Virus record (IMG/VR): IMGVR_UViG_3300044641_010242
Coordinates: 1 to 45,370 of that record
DNA from: a virus
Direction: 5' to 3' (one strand)
Length of the DNA stretch: 45,370 nt
This document shows, piece after piece, positions 32,190-39,792 of this stretch. Both the position numbers and the translations under genes were made by a program. Numbering within the stretch: position 1 is the first letter of the stretch; each line of letters opens with the position of its first letter. The notes under the pieces were generated by a model, which saw only the letters and a program-made list of their open reading frames with translations, did no database searches and was not told the DNA's origin.

Positions 32190-34006
32190 TGCCTATAACG
32201 CCAGATAAAACACTAGTAATATATAATTCCGGGGATCCATCAAGTCTAGATTTCATGACTCAGTACATAAAGATTCGGAGGATACCTCCTGGAAATCTTT
32301 ATGGTATTGATACTCCGACGACTGATAGATACCAAACATACGAAGATTTTAAATATAATCTTCTAGATACTGTAAACAATCTTATAGATATTAATAATTA
32401 TACATGTGTTTTGCTTGGATATAGGATTCCGGCTGGATTTATATATAATCAAAGAGTATATTCTTGCTCTTCTGTAATTTCTGGTAGAAAAATACCATTT
32501 GATGGTATACCCAAAAGAAATACATCGTATACTGTAAGCAGTTTTGAAAAATTTGATTCATTACTTGAGCAAATACCTGTATGCTTTTCTCTCGATGTAA
32601 GAAATGCGATACAAATGAAAATACTTATTAATAAGATTAATTCAAATAAAACCGGCGTTATAATAAATGGAAGTTTTTATTTGGATAAATATCATACTTT
32701 GTCTAAATACCCAAATGATGAAATATATTTTGATGTAGCTGATTCTTTCGCAAATACCGCAAAAACAAAGTTTAATATTGATGTAAGAAAAACAGCGAAA
32801 AATAGAAATTCTAATATTGAACCATCTTTTTCTTTGCTTGTAAATGATTCTATATTTTGGGGATGGGGAGATTTAATTGCAAATGAAAGTTATTTCTCTA
32901 CTACGGCAACAAATAGAATTGTATTTATGTCTTATGACAATAGGTCTATGACATCACTAAGGACAGATGAACTAGATAATGCTTGTATGGCAGCAATAAA
33001 TAGAGGGTATGCATGTGTAGCAGGCAATTTAGGAGATTCTAGTTTTTTAGAAAACGAATTACATATAATAGATCCTTATGACCCTTATTCTATAAATACT
33101 TTAGAAAATCATGTTGTGCCAAATCCATATTCATTCATGGACGCTATTAATTCAGGCAGAACAGTAGGAGAAGCTTTTCTTTATAGCAAGCCGTATTTGC
33201 ATGATTCTTTTGTTGTCATAGGGGATCCTTTGTTGAATGCCAGTATAGAAAATTCTGTTGAACAAGAAAAAATAGGTGCGAAAGAATTATGGCTAGATGT
33301 AGAGTCAAATATGTCAAAATCTGCAGCATATATGATATCTGAGGGAAAATATTCATCTATTCTTCATGAAAGGAATTTAAGATCAAATGATCTAGATATG
33401 AAAATTGATTTAAGTAAAAGTTCTTATAATTTAAGCAATAGGTATTTTATTGAAAATAGAAAAAATACTTTTTCAGGGACATTTGACTTATTCCAGGGTT
33501 TCAGTCAGCAAATAAACATGCAGATTAACGCCATAGATGAAATAACATTTAGAGACTTTTTAAAAGCAAATAATTTGTACATATCAAGATCTATAATAAA
33601 AATGATGACCAATGGAGATGCAATGATAGTTGGCAACCAAATACCAAATCTAAAAAGTGAAAAAAATATATACATTGATTTATTCGTACAAGAAATGGAA
33701 GGAGACGCTGGATACATACATTTTGAAATTGATGGATCTTTGGATGAAGATTTTGATCAGATTATATTTAGTTTTAAGTCGTATGAGGATACGTCTTTTT
33801 GGAAATATGAAAAAACAAATGGATCTATGGATAATTTTGAACAAAGAGGTATATTTTCGGGTCTTGTAGGAAGAAGAGTTTCAGTATCAAGACCAGCAAC
33901 ATATCGATATAGTCTTTCTGGAGAAGAATTATACATAAGGTACAAGCAGATACTTAATTCATATTATGAATCAAATTATTTTTATGAGGTTATAATAATA
34001 CCATGA
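32189..34006 (+). CDS. TIGR03790/gingipain-like protein
   Basis: The 605-residue protein starts TPDKTLVIYNSGDPSSLDFM, then QYIKIRRIPPGNLYGID. The pattern VxxNSxxPxSxxxAxYYxxxRxIPxxN is typical of bacterial TIGR03790 proteins, and AINSGRTVGEAFLYSKPYLH then VVIGDPLL is their conserved end. This fold is related to gingipain-type C25 peptidases, but a catalytic Cys/His pair is not obvious here. After residue about 350 the protein becomes beta-rich, with no relative recognised, suggesting a fibre-like C-terminal half. It may be a virion enzyme or adhesin. It overlaps the next gene by 4 nt. Confidence 0.6.
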   Translation: MPITPDKTLVIYNSGDPSSLDFMTQYIKIRRIPPGNLYGIDTPTTDRYQTYEDFKYNLLDTVNNLIDINNYTCVLLGYRIPAGFIYNQRVYSCSSVISGRKIPFDGIPKRNTSYTVSSFEKFDSLLEQIPVCFSLDVRNAIQMKILINKINSNKTGVIINGSFYLDKYHTLSKYPNDEIYFDVADSFANTAKTKFNIDVRKTAKNRNSNIEPSFSLLVNDSIFWGWGDLIANESYFSTTATNRIVFMSYDNRSMTSLRTDELDNACMAAINRGYACVAGNLGDSSFLENELHIIDPYDPYSINTLENHVVPNPYSFMDAINSGRTVGEAFLYSKPYLHDSFVVIGDPLLNASIENSVEQEKIGAKELWLDVESNMSKSAAYMISEGKYSSILHERNLRSNDLDMKIDLSKSSYNLSNRYFIENRKNTFSGTFDLFQGFSQQINMQINAIDEITFRDFLKANNLYISRSIIKMMTNGDAMIVGNQIPNLKSEKNIYIDLFVQEMEGDAGYIHFEIDGSLDEDFDQIIFSFKSYEDTSFWKYEKTNGSMDNFEQRGIFSGLVGRRVSVSRPATYRYSLSGEELYIRYKQILNSYYESNYFYEVIIIP

Positions 34007-34497
34007 TATACTCAGGTGAATTCAGATTACATCTAGTGCTTCTTTCAAAAATACTAAAATATGATTATAAGTCTATGGTTTTACTAAATAAGACAATCAT
34101 TGACATAAACAATTCTAATATAAATTTTAATAGTAGTAAAGTTGTTATGTACAAAAAAAGTGTAGCTTCATCTGTGAGACAACTAGATAAAGATTCAAAT
34201 GCGGGAGATATTATAAAATTAAATTATTTAAGAGAACTATATGGACTTGTACAGGATCAATACGGTATTAGTATTGATAAATTTTTAGAAGAAAACTACA
34301 TTGAAATACCATTAAATCTAAAAGGAGTATCTGAGTACATAGGGGTTGCAACTTCAAGATATGGAGAAAAATGGTGCAGGTTTAAGGATATTGATAAGTC
34401 TATATCTGAATTAGATAATTCAAAATATTCTAATAAAAGGATGACTTGGAGTTTTTTAGGCGGCTTTAATAGCCCGTGGTCAGCAGATCTTAATTGA
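34003..34497 (+). CDS. hypothetical 164-aa protein
   Basis: The ATG overlaps the stop of the TIGR03790-like gene (ATGA), so it is in the same unit. The protein is mixed alpha-beta with a C-terminal aromatic-rich end (RMTWSFLGGFNSPWSADLN). The 3' end overlaps the convergent gene by 18 nt. Not recognised. A partner of the preceding protein is plausible from coupling alone. Confidence 0.55.
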   Translation: MIYSGEFRLHLVLLSKILKYDYKSMVLLNKTIIDINNSNINFNSSKVVMYKKSVASSVRQLDKDSNAGDIIKLNYLRELYGLVQDQYGISIDKFLEENYIEIPLNLKGVSEYIGVATSRYGEKWCRFKDIDKSISELDNSKYSNKRMTWSFLGGFNSPWSADLN

Positions 34498-34875
34498 AAC
34501 TAACTGATCCTTTAAATTATACCACAGATCAGGATCGCCTTTAAATTCTTTTATTCCAGATGATATTTTTGATACTGTTTTTACTAAATCTTTTACGGCA
34601 ACTGCATCTTTTATGGTATCTTTATCTTCAAGATCTGATATAGCTCTTCTTATTAAGCTTTTCATAAAAATATCATCTTTGTATACTTCTGAAATATAAG
34701 AATCTATTATTTTAAGTCTTTCGGAAACTTTGGATGACTTTATTATATAGGTAAGAAGTTTTTCTTGCATATCTTCATTTCTTTGAAGTATAAAATTACT
34801 CAAACCTATTGCTGATTCTGAGTTTTTCACAGACTGCATAAGCATATTCTGAAAATCTTTACTGTTTTCAATCAT
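34480..34875 (-). CDS. hypothetical 131-aa helical protein
   Basis: The ATG at 34875 overlaps the stop of the upstream minus-strand gene (ATGA) and is chosen over an in-frame extension to 34944. It begins MIENSKDFQNMLMQSVKNSE and is almost entirely predicted helix with many charged residues. Last of a three-gene minus-strand operon (36135 down to 34480). Not recognised. It could belong to a helical assembly with the neighbouring gene, based on coupling alone. Confidence 0.58.
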   Translation of the reverse strand: MIENSKDFQNMLMQSVKNSESAIGLSNFILQRNEDMQEKLLTYIIKSSKVSERLKIIDSYISEVYKDDIFMKSLIRRAISDLEDKDTIKDAVAVKDLVKTVSKISSGIKEFKGDPDLWYNLKDQLVSIKIC

Positions 34876-35606
34876 GGCACCATTCCATATAGATTTTGTA
34901 TTCTTTGTATTCCTGGTAAAAAGGGCCCATGTATATTTCCGCATTTTGCTTGTATATTTTTAATCCAATTTTCAGAAATAACTTGTGCTGATGGGATTGA
35001 CATATAGCGATATATTTTGCCTTTTGCCTGCAATTCTGTAATTGAAGATCTACAATGAGTCATTATTATTTTGGGGCCTTCTGTTAGAATTTTATCGACA
35101 GTCCAGTGAGTAGAAGGGTCTCTTACTGAAGCAAAATGTCTATTAAACATTTCTGCTGCATCCTGATCAGATATGATAACATTTGATCCTGTTGTGCCTG
35201 ATGTAAACTTTTTATAATATTCTATAAAAAATTTCATATATGGATCTGGCATAGATTCAAGATATATAGTTTTTGATTTACTTATATTGATTAGCGCTTT
35301 AATATCAAGAATAACTCTACTGTTTACTGATTTCATTGCACTTACAAGCTGATTTATATGTGAATTTTCTTCCCTTATTCTATTAAGTTGATCTTGCCCT
35401 ACGGAAGTTCCTTGAGTAATAATTGCTGTACCTTTTTGAGCAAGATCCGTAGCTAATCCAAGAAGTTTTGTTGTTGCTAATAATGTGGGATTTTCATTAA
35501 TTATATGACCAGCAGCACCACCAAACATAGAGGGTATTTTATCCCTGTATGAATTAACACTTGAATTAAACCAAGCTAGATCAAAACAATCCATATTATT
35601 TATCAA
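34872..35606 (-). CDS. hypothetical 244-aa protein
   Basis: Starts MINNMDCFDLAWFNSSVNSY. It has a hydrophobic segment near residue 40 (LLATTKLLGLATDLAQKGTA) that is only moderately apolar and is probably not a transmembrane helix. A cluster including KIIMTHCRSSITELQAKGKI is seen near the C-terminus. It overlaps the upstream gene by 11 nt and the downstream gene by 4 nt. No family recognised. Confidence 0.6.
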   Translation of the reverse strand: MINNMDCFDLAWFNSSVNSYRDKIPSMFGGAAGHIINENPTLLATTKLLGLATDLAQKGTAIITQGTSVGQDQLNRIREENSHINQLVSAMKSVNSRVILDIKALINISKSKTIYLESMPDPYMKFFIEYYKKFTSGTTGSNVIISDQDAAEMFNRHFASVRDPSTHWTVDKILTEGPKIIMTHCRSSITELQAKGKIYRYMSIPSAQVISENWIKNIQAKCGNIHGPFLPGIQRIQNLYGMVP

Positions 35607-36135
35607 CCTTTATTATTTGATAACATGAATTTTTAAGATTTTGAAATATTGAATTAAAAGAAGAATCATGTGATTTTAAAGTATTAAAAAAATCGCTATC
35701 TATTTTTTTAATTATATCTTTACAGATATTGACTTCATTCCATTTGGAATTTAATTGATTAATCTCAACAGAGATATCATATGGGCGACACTTTACTCCT
35801 TGTGTTTTTCTCATTTTTGGTAAATGAGATTCAGCACCTCTTGATGATCTATCTCTATTGCACTCATTAAGTAAAAGGGAAAACTTACCACATAAGAATC
35901 TAAGTTCCTGTTCTGTATAAGAAAGGGCAGATTTTTTTAAATCAAATATTATTAAATTTTGTTGCATAGAAAAATGCTTATCCTTAATAGACATAAGCAT
36001 ATCAGCGTGTAAAATGAATCTTTCATGTACGCACAATAGATCATTAATAAAATTATCGGTACATATTGTTTTTAAGGAATATGTACCAATTGATTTATTT
36101 ATAAAATCTTTTAAATTAAAAGCACATTTAATCAT
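35596..36135 (-). CDS. hypothetical 179-aa protein, first gene of a minus-strand operon
   Basis: Begins MIKCAFNLKDFINKSIGTYS and is predicted mostly helical, with a basic middle segment (RDRSSRGAESHLPKMRKTQG) containing six basic residues. It overlaps the next gene by 11 nt, indicating an operon of three. Not recognised. The divergent gap upstream would hold its promoter. Confidence 0.58.
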   Translation of the reverse strand: MIKCAFNLKDFINKSIGTYSLKTICTDNFINDLLCVHERFILHADMLMSIKDKHFSMQQNLIIFDLKKSALSYTEQELRFLCGKFSLLLNECNRDRSSRGAESHLPKMRKTQGVKCRPYDISVEINQLNSKWNEVNICKDIIKKIDSDFFNTLKSHDSSFNSIFQNLKNSCYQIIKVDK

Positions 36136-36241
36136 ATTTATATATAAAATTTAAAATTAAAAGATCCTTTTATATATAGTTGTATAAAAGGTATTATGAA
36201 TAATAATTGGTATTATTTATTAATATAAGGAAAATTTAAAA
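36136..36241. promoter_or_regulatory. divergent promoter region with a 10-codon mini-ORF
   Basis: The 106-nt gap is about 85% A/T. It should hold promoters for the minus-strand operon and the plus-strand gene at 36242. On the plus strand, ATG at 36196 opens a 10-codon frame, MNNNWYYLLI, ending at 36228, just before AAGGAAAA and the real start. This may be chance or a leader peptide. A TATATAAAAGGATC-type string on the minus strand could be part of a promoter; no well-spaced pair was found. Confidence 0.35.
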
Positions 36242-37132
36242 ATGATTAAAATATCACAATCAATACAAGACTATATTTCCCCAATAATTAATCAGATATC
36301 TAAATCTGAGCTTCAGCCTAATCAAAAAACAGAAATTATTAAGCTAATTGGCCAATATATATCTGGACAAATAAATCAGAGTGTATTTATGTCAAATCCA
36401 TCTGTTGTGGCGATGAGAACATATCCATCAATGAACTCAATAATGAAAGTTATACACGACTCAAGACAGCAATTTCTTCAGGAACAAAGAAATATTCAAC
36501 AAAGAGACGCAACAACGCAATCTGAATCACTGCAACTAGACAGAATAAATCAAGATAGAAGATCAAAGGGATTAAATGAATTCCAAACATTACAAGAAGC
36601 TCTATCCAATAGAGATAGCGAAAAAAAGCAGCATCAATCTGCTGTAAAAAATCTTTATAAATTAATAGCTATGGGAGACGGAGATGCAATATTGGAATCT
36701 GGAGTAACATATGCACAGGTTAAAGAAGCAATAGATAATATAATAAATAGATCTCCAAGTCCAAGGGGATTTGATGATTCAGGTCATCACGAGGAAGGTG
36801 TTTCAGAATATTTGAGAAGCATGTATGGAATAATTGACTCAAATGAAAAAGTTTATTCATTTTTTATGAATGCAATACTTTCATATCATTCAAGAAAAGA
36901 AAATATAAAAAACAGGCAAGATCAAGAAAGACAATCAAAAATTGATGAAGCTCATGCTAGAAGAAGAGAATCTATTGCAAGAAATAGAGAAATAAATGAA
37001 GACAGGGCAAGTCTTTCTCAATCTGAAAACAGAGCAAGAGACGCAAGACTTTCAAGAGTAAATCAGCAAGCACAGATAAATCAACAGAGAAGAAATCAAA
37101 ACTTTTCTACAAACAGACAAAATTTTTCTTAA
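36242..37132 (+). CDS. 296-aa Gln/Arg-rich coiled-coil protein
   Basis: AAGGAAAA about 7 nt before the ATG supports the start. The protein opens MIKISQSIQDYISPIINQIS and from residue 65 onward is dominated by Gln, Arg, Glu, Asn and Ser. Its C-terminal third (KNRQDQERQSKIDEAHARRR, then NRARDARLSRVNQQAQ) is a long charged helix likely to form a coiled coil. A Q/N-rich tail ends the protein. It is followed by the strong terminator at 37142. No motif indicates an enzyme; a structural or scaffold role is inference. Confidence 0.65.
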   Translation: MIKISQSIQDYISPIINQISKSELQPNQKTEIIKLIGQYISGQINQSVFMSNPSVVAMRTYPSMNSIMKVIHDSRQQFLQEQRNIQQRDATTQSESLQLDRINQDRRSKGLNEFQTLQEALSNRDSEKKQHQSAVKNLYKLIAMGDGDAILESGVTYAQVKEAIDNIINRSPSPRGFDDSGHHEEGVSEYLRSMYGIIDSNEKVYSFFMNAILSYHSRKENIKNRQDQERQSKIDEAHARRRESIARNREINEDRASLSQSENRARDARLSRVNQQAQINQQRRNQNFSTNRQNFS

Positions 37133-37141
37133 TCAATAAAT

Positions 37142-37180
37142 AAAAAAATAAGACGGTTTTAAAGGCCGTCTTATTTTTTT
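37142..37180. terminator. strong bidirectional intrinsic terminator
   Basis: AATAAGACGG (37147-37156) pairs perfectly with CCGTCTTATT (37166-37175) across a 9-nt loop, TTTTAAAGG. The flanking A-run (37142-37146) and T-run (37176-37180) extend the stem and supply a U-tract in both directions. It sits between the convergent genes ending at 37132 (plus) and 37196 (minus), as expected for a shared terminator. Confidence 0.9.
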
Positions 37181-37195
37181 ATTTGATATTAGATT

Positions 37196-38254
37196 TTAGA
37201 AACCTCTTGTTTTTTGCCTTTCAGCTAGTTCTTGAGGACTTAAAGAGTCATCAGTACCGGGTTCTGGCGGTCTTCTTAAGAGGTCGGGTACACCATCATT
37301 TTTAGCTGGAGCTGCTGCTGGAGCTGCTGCTGGGGCTGCTGCTGGGGCTGCTGCTGGAGCTGCTGCTGGAGCTGCTGCTTGGGCTGCTGCTGAAGATATG
37401 GACTTAGGAAGCTGAAGCTTAGCCATTAATGCTTGACCTTCCTGTGTCATAAGATCCATTTCAAACCATCCATATCCGTCTTTTATAACAGGGTTATAAA
37501 CATAGAAACCAATTTTACCTTCATTCTCATCAGATCCTCCATCAGATGCAAGATTTGTAAGTGTAGTTGGACCATATAAAACTACAGCAGGAGCTACTGC
37601 TGGTGTTGGTCCGTATGTTTCCTGCTCTCCTTGATCATTTTCAAAAACCTCTTGCTTTAATCTGAAATTTGCTGATGTAGCCCTATATGCTTCTGACATT
37701 TTTGCCTCAGCAGAAGTGGCTGTAATTGTTTTGCCACTATAGGCATATGGTAATATAAATTGCATCTCTTCTTCATTGGCAGGTTCTGTTACAGCAGCAC
37801 CACCTCTTCTTGGCGAAATTTGTGGAACATTAGATCCAACAAGAAGTGCTACCATGTAGTCTGCTTTTGCTGTTACCTCAAAAATACCACCACTTGGTAT
37901 TGGTCTTACAGTACCGACTTTACTTGCCTCTTGTTGTACTTGTGTTGGGGCTGTAGCTGAGGATCCACTCTGTGATGCAGGGGTAGATGAGGATCCACTC
38001 TGTGATGCAGGGGTAGATGAGGATCCACTCTGTGATGCAGGGGTAGATGAGGATCCACTCTGTGATGCAGGGGTGGCTGAGGATCCACCACCAGTAGAAG
38101 CACTCTGTGCAGCAGAACTTGCAGCGGCAGCAGGAGCCTGTGGAGCAGAAGGAGGTGTCTGTGCTGTTTTAAAATCAGCAAATCCGCCTACAAGGTTCTT
38201 TATTGCATCAGATTCATTGTGTAATTGAGCTTGTTTTTTAAGATTATATTTCAT
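37196..38254 (-). CDS. structural-type protein with two low-complexity linkers
   Basis: The 352-residue protein opens MKYNLKKQAQLHNESDAIKN. Residues about 58-101 are a 10-residue repeat (SSSTPASQSG) in four copies, and residues about 288-318 an Ala/Pro repeat (APAA). Between them lies a folded region (GGIFEVTAKADYMVALLVGS, then GYGWFEMDLMTQ), probably beta-rich. A central domain flanked by flexible linkers suits a head-decoration or fibre-associated protein; the N-terminal MKYNLKKQAQ is like other tagged starts. The GC-rich linker DNA differs from its surroundings because of the amino acids used. Both linkers could vary by slippage. Confidence 0.65.
   Translation of the reverse strand: MKYNLKKQAQLHNESDAIKNLVGGFADFKTAQTPPSAPQAPAAAASSAAQSASTGGGSSATPASQSGSSSTPASQSGSSSTPASQSGSSSTPASQSGSSATAPTQVQQEASKVGTVRPIPSGGIFEVTAKADYMVALLVGSNVPQISPRRGGAAVTEPANEEEMQFILPYAYSGKTITATSAEAKMSEAYRATSANFRLKQEVFENDQGEQETYGPTPAVAPAVVLYGPTTLTNLASDGGSDENEGKIGFYVYNPVIKDGYGWFEMDLMTQEGQALMAKLQLPKSISSAAAQAAAPAAAPAAAPAAAPAAAPAAAPAKNDGVPDLLRRPPEPGTDDSLSPQELAERQKTRGF
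37304..37392. repeat. 12-bp tandem repeat (Ala/Pro linker)
   Basis: About seven near-identical copies of a 12-bp unit (GCTGCTGCTGGA and the GGG variant on the plus strand) encode APAA repeats in the minus-strand gene. Near-identical units suggest recent slippage and probable length variation. Confidence 0.85.
37959..38078. repeat. 30-bp tandem repeat, four copies
   Basis: A 30-bp unit starting GAGGATCCACTCTGTGATGC recurs at 37959, 37989, 38019 and 38049 with almost no change, followed by a partial fifth copy. It encodes the 10-residue repeat SSSTPASQSG on the minus strand. It is a coding tandem repeat and not a CRISPR array: there are no spacers. Near-identity of units at the DNA level implies recent expansion. 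Confidence 0.93.
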
Positions 38255-38273
38255 TGTTATTCCTATTTATTAA

Positions 38274-38720
38274 TTAAAAATTGGGTACTCTTTGTGATCT
38301 TCCTTTAGAAGCTACTGGCTGACCTGCTTTTGCTGGTTTTTTTGTTACTTTGCCTTGACCAGGATCAAAAGATCCCATTTCTCCAACCGATGTTGCTTTT
38401 GCAGCTTTCATTTTATTTAGCAATTCAATGTTAAATTCTCTAACCTCCATTAAGTCTTCAATTGTAGCATTTATGTTAGCAGAATAGTCTGCATCAACAT
38501 ACTGGAATATATTTATTGTATTTTTTAAATACTGTACCCAGGGTCCTTCTCCCTCAAAATTATCACCATATACTAATTTCATATATTTTTCTGCAGCTTC
38601 TACACTAAGTTGTCTAAGAGCTGAATCATTGGTACTAAACCATCCCGCGTCTTCATACTCAGGCTCAGCTTGAGCTGTTTTGGTTTTCCATTCTCCATTT
38701 TCAATTACATATTTATCCAT
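38274..38720 (-). CDS. hypothetical 148-aa protein
   Basis: Begins MDKYVIENGEWKTKTAQAEP with an acidic N-terminal part, followed by a helical core (VEAAEKYMKLVYGDNFEGEG, then IEDLMEVREFNIELLNKMKA) and a basic tail (KGRSQRVPNF). AAAAGGAGAAAAAA on the minus strand just before the ATG is a good ribosome site. It is 12 nt after the stop of the gene at 38733, so these are co-transcribed. Not recognised; a structural role is possible from neighbours. Confidence 0.6.
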   Translation of the reverse strand: MDKYVIENGEWKTKTAQAEPEYEDAGWFSTNDSALRQLSVEAAEKYMKLVYGDNFEGEGPWVQYLKNTINIFQYVDADYSANINATIEDLMEVREFNIELLNKMKAAKATSVGEMGSFDPGQGKVTKKPAKAGQPVASKGRSQRVPNF

Positions 38721-38732
38721 TTTTTTCTCCTT

Positions 38733-39083
38733 TTATGGTAATTTTGTTCCTTTACGCCAAGCACGACAGCTCCAGTATCCAGCAGAAGTCCTATCCTTTT
38801 TAGAATCACAATTGTGACGAGCTAGAAAGCTTTTTTGTCTACTTGGTTTATTTCTCTTAATAGAGAGAGTTTTCTCGCCTTTTGCCTTGGCACTAGACCC
38901 ACCGTGTCCAAAATTTACCTTTTTAACTTTTTTTGTCTTAGGATTTATGACGTATACTTTAAATTTTTTAACGTCACCCTTCATTATTTTACCGATTGGA
39001 ACTTTTTTGCCCTGGTATTCGGCAGCTTCTTTAACTAAAGAAGGCTTTATTTGATTGTAAGAACTTGATACTAAATAAACCAT
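38733..39083 (-). CDS. basic phage protein with C-terminal SFxARHNC...YWSCRAW motif
   Basis: The 116-residue protein has a middle section, VKKFKVYVINPKTKKVKKVN then FGHGG, and a C-terminal motif SFLARHNCDSKKDRTSAGYW followed by SCRAW. The pattern (K/R)-S-F-x-A-R-H-N-C-x(8-12)-Y-W-S-C-(R/K)-x-W is one I recognise from many phage proteins, often at the end of structural or head-assembly proteins, with no proven activity. It is strongly basic. AGGAG stands before the ATG on the minus strand. The conserved motif makes this a real gene. Confidence 0.75.
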   Translation of the reverse strand: MVYLVSSSYNQIKPSLVKEAAEYQGKKVPIGKIMKGDVKKFKVYVINPKTKKVKKVNFGHGGSSAKAKGEKTLSIKRNKPSRQKSFLARHNCDSKKDRTSAGYWSCRAWRKGTKLP

Positions 39084-39132
39084 GTAAATTCTCCTGTAGG
39101 TACATTTTTACATGATTTTTATATTTTACCTT

Positions 39133-39792
39133 CTACATTCTTGAATAATCAATCATCCAATATATAGAAAATTCAAAAAAATGTTTTCTTTTTTCGCACG
39201 ATTTTACATACTTAAATCTTGGGTCATTATTTTTTTTAAATTCTTCAATAATTTCATTTGGTTCACGACCTGTTTCTAAATGTATTTTAAATAATTCTTC
39301 TGTCACAGGTTCTGTCTGTACTCCAGGTGGTGTCATTTTTGAAATCACAAGCAGATAGTCTATCTCTGGCTTGTCTGAAATGTCTATTTCTACACATTTC
39401 ATGGGAAGACTATTTTCATATTTAATTCCAAAAACATTACTTACAATAATAGACGCAAGATCTTTATTAAAAGTATTGCACAGAGTTTCTCCTAGTTGTT
39501 TTCTAAAATTGTCAAAATTTGTAATTGTATCCGGAGAAACGTAAGTATCATCTGAACTAAGGAAATCTATTATTTTTCTCAAATTGGGAGAGTCTGTAAC
39601 ATCAAACTTTATACAGGTATTCCAATTTTTTGAACACACCATCTTTCCTTCTTTAATAGAGAAGTCAACGGTATAACTTTCAGTGTTGTACTCAAGTTTC
39701 GATACTTCATTAATAATTTCTGTTCCTATTAATAGTTTATCTAAAGTCGAAAAAAAATCTAACTTATTATCTGAAGTGGATGTGTTTTTCAT
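39133..39792 (-). CDS. hypothetical 219-aa protein, divergent from the ATPase gene
   Basis: Its ATG (39792) overlaps the ATG of the divergent ATPase gene by 2 nt, so the two starts abut. The sequence is alpha-beta without recognised motif; it contains VTDSPNLRKIIDFLSSDDTY and ends KKRKHFFEF-like aromatic residues (HFFEFSIYWMIDYSRM). The divergent arrangement may mean joint regulation with the ATPase. Not recognised. Confidence 0.6.
   Translation of the reverse strand: MKNTSTSDNKLDFFSTLDKLLIGTEIINEVSKLEYNTESYTVDFSIKEGKMVCSKNWNTCIKFDVTDSPNLRKIIDFLSSDDTYVSPDTITNFDNFRKQLGETLCNTFNKDLASIIVSNVFGIKYENSLPMKCVEIDISDKPEIDYLLVISKMTPPGVQTEPVTEELFKIHLETGREPNEIIEEFKKNNDPRFKYVKSCEKRKHFFEFSIYWMIDYSRM

Noticed and set aside
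37959-38078. Possible CRISPR array from the regular 30-bp repeats
   Set aside because: Units are contiguous with no spacers and keep the reading frame; no cas gene is present.
37760-38181. Open frames opposite or out of frame with the 30-bp repeats
   Set aside because: Repeats keep several frames open. The 352-aa frame has a folded core and ribosome site; the others do not.
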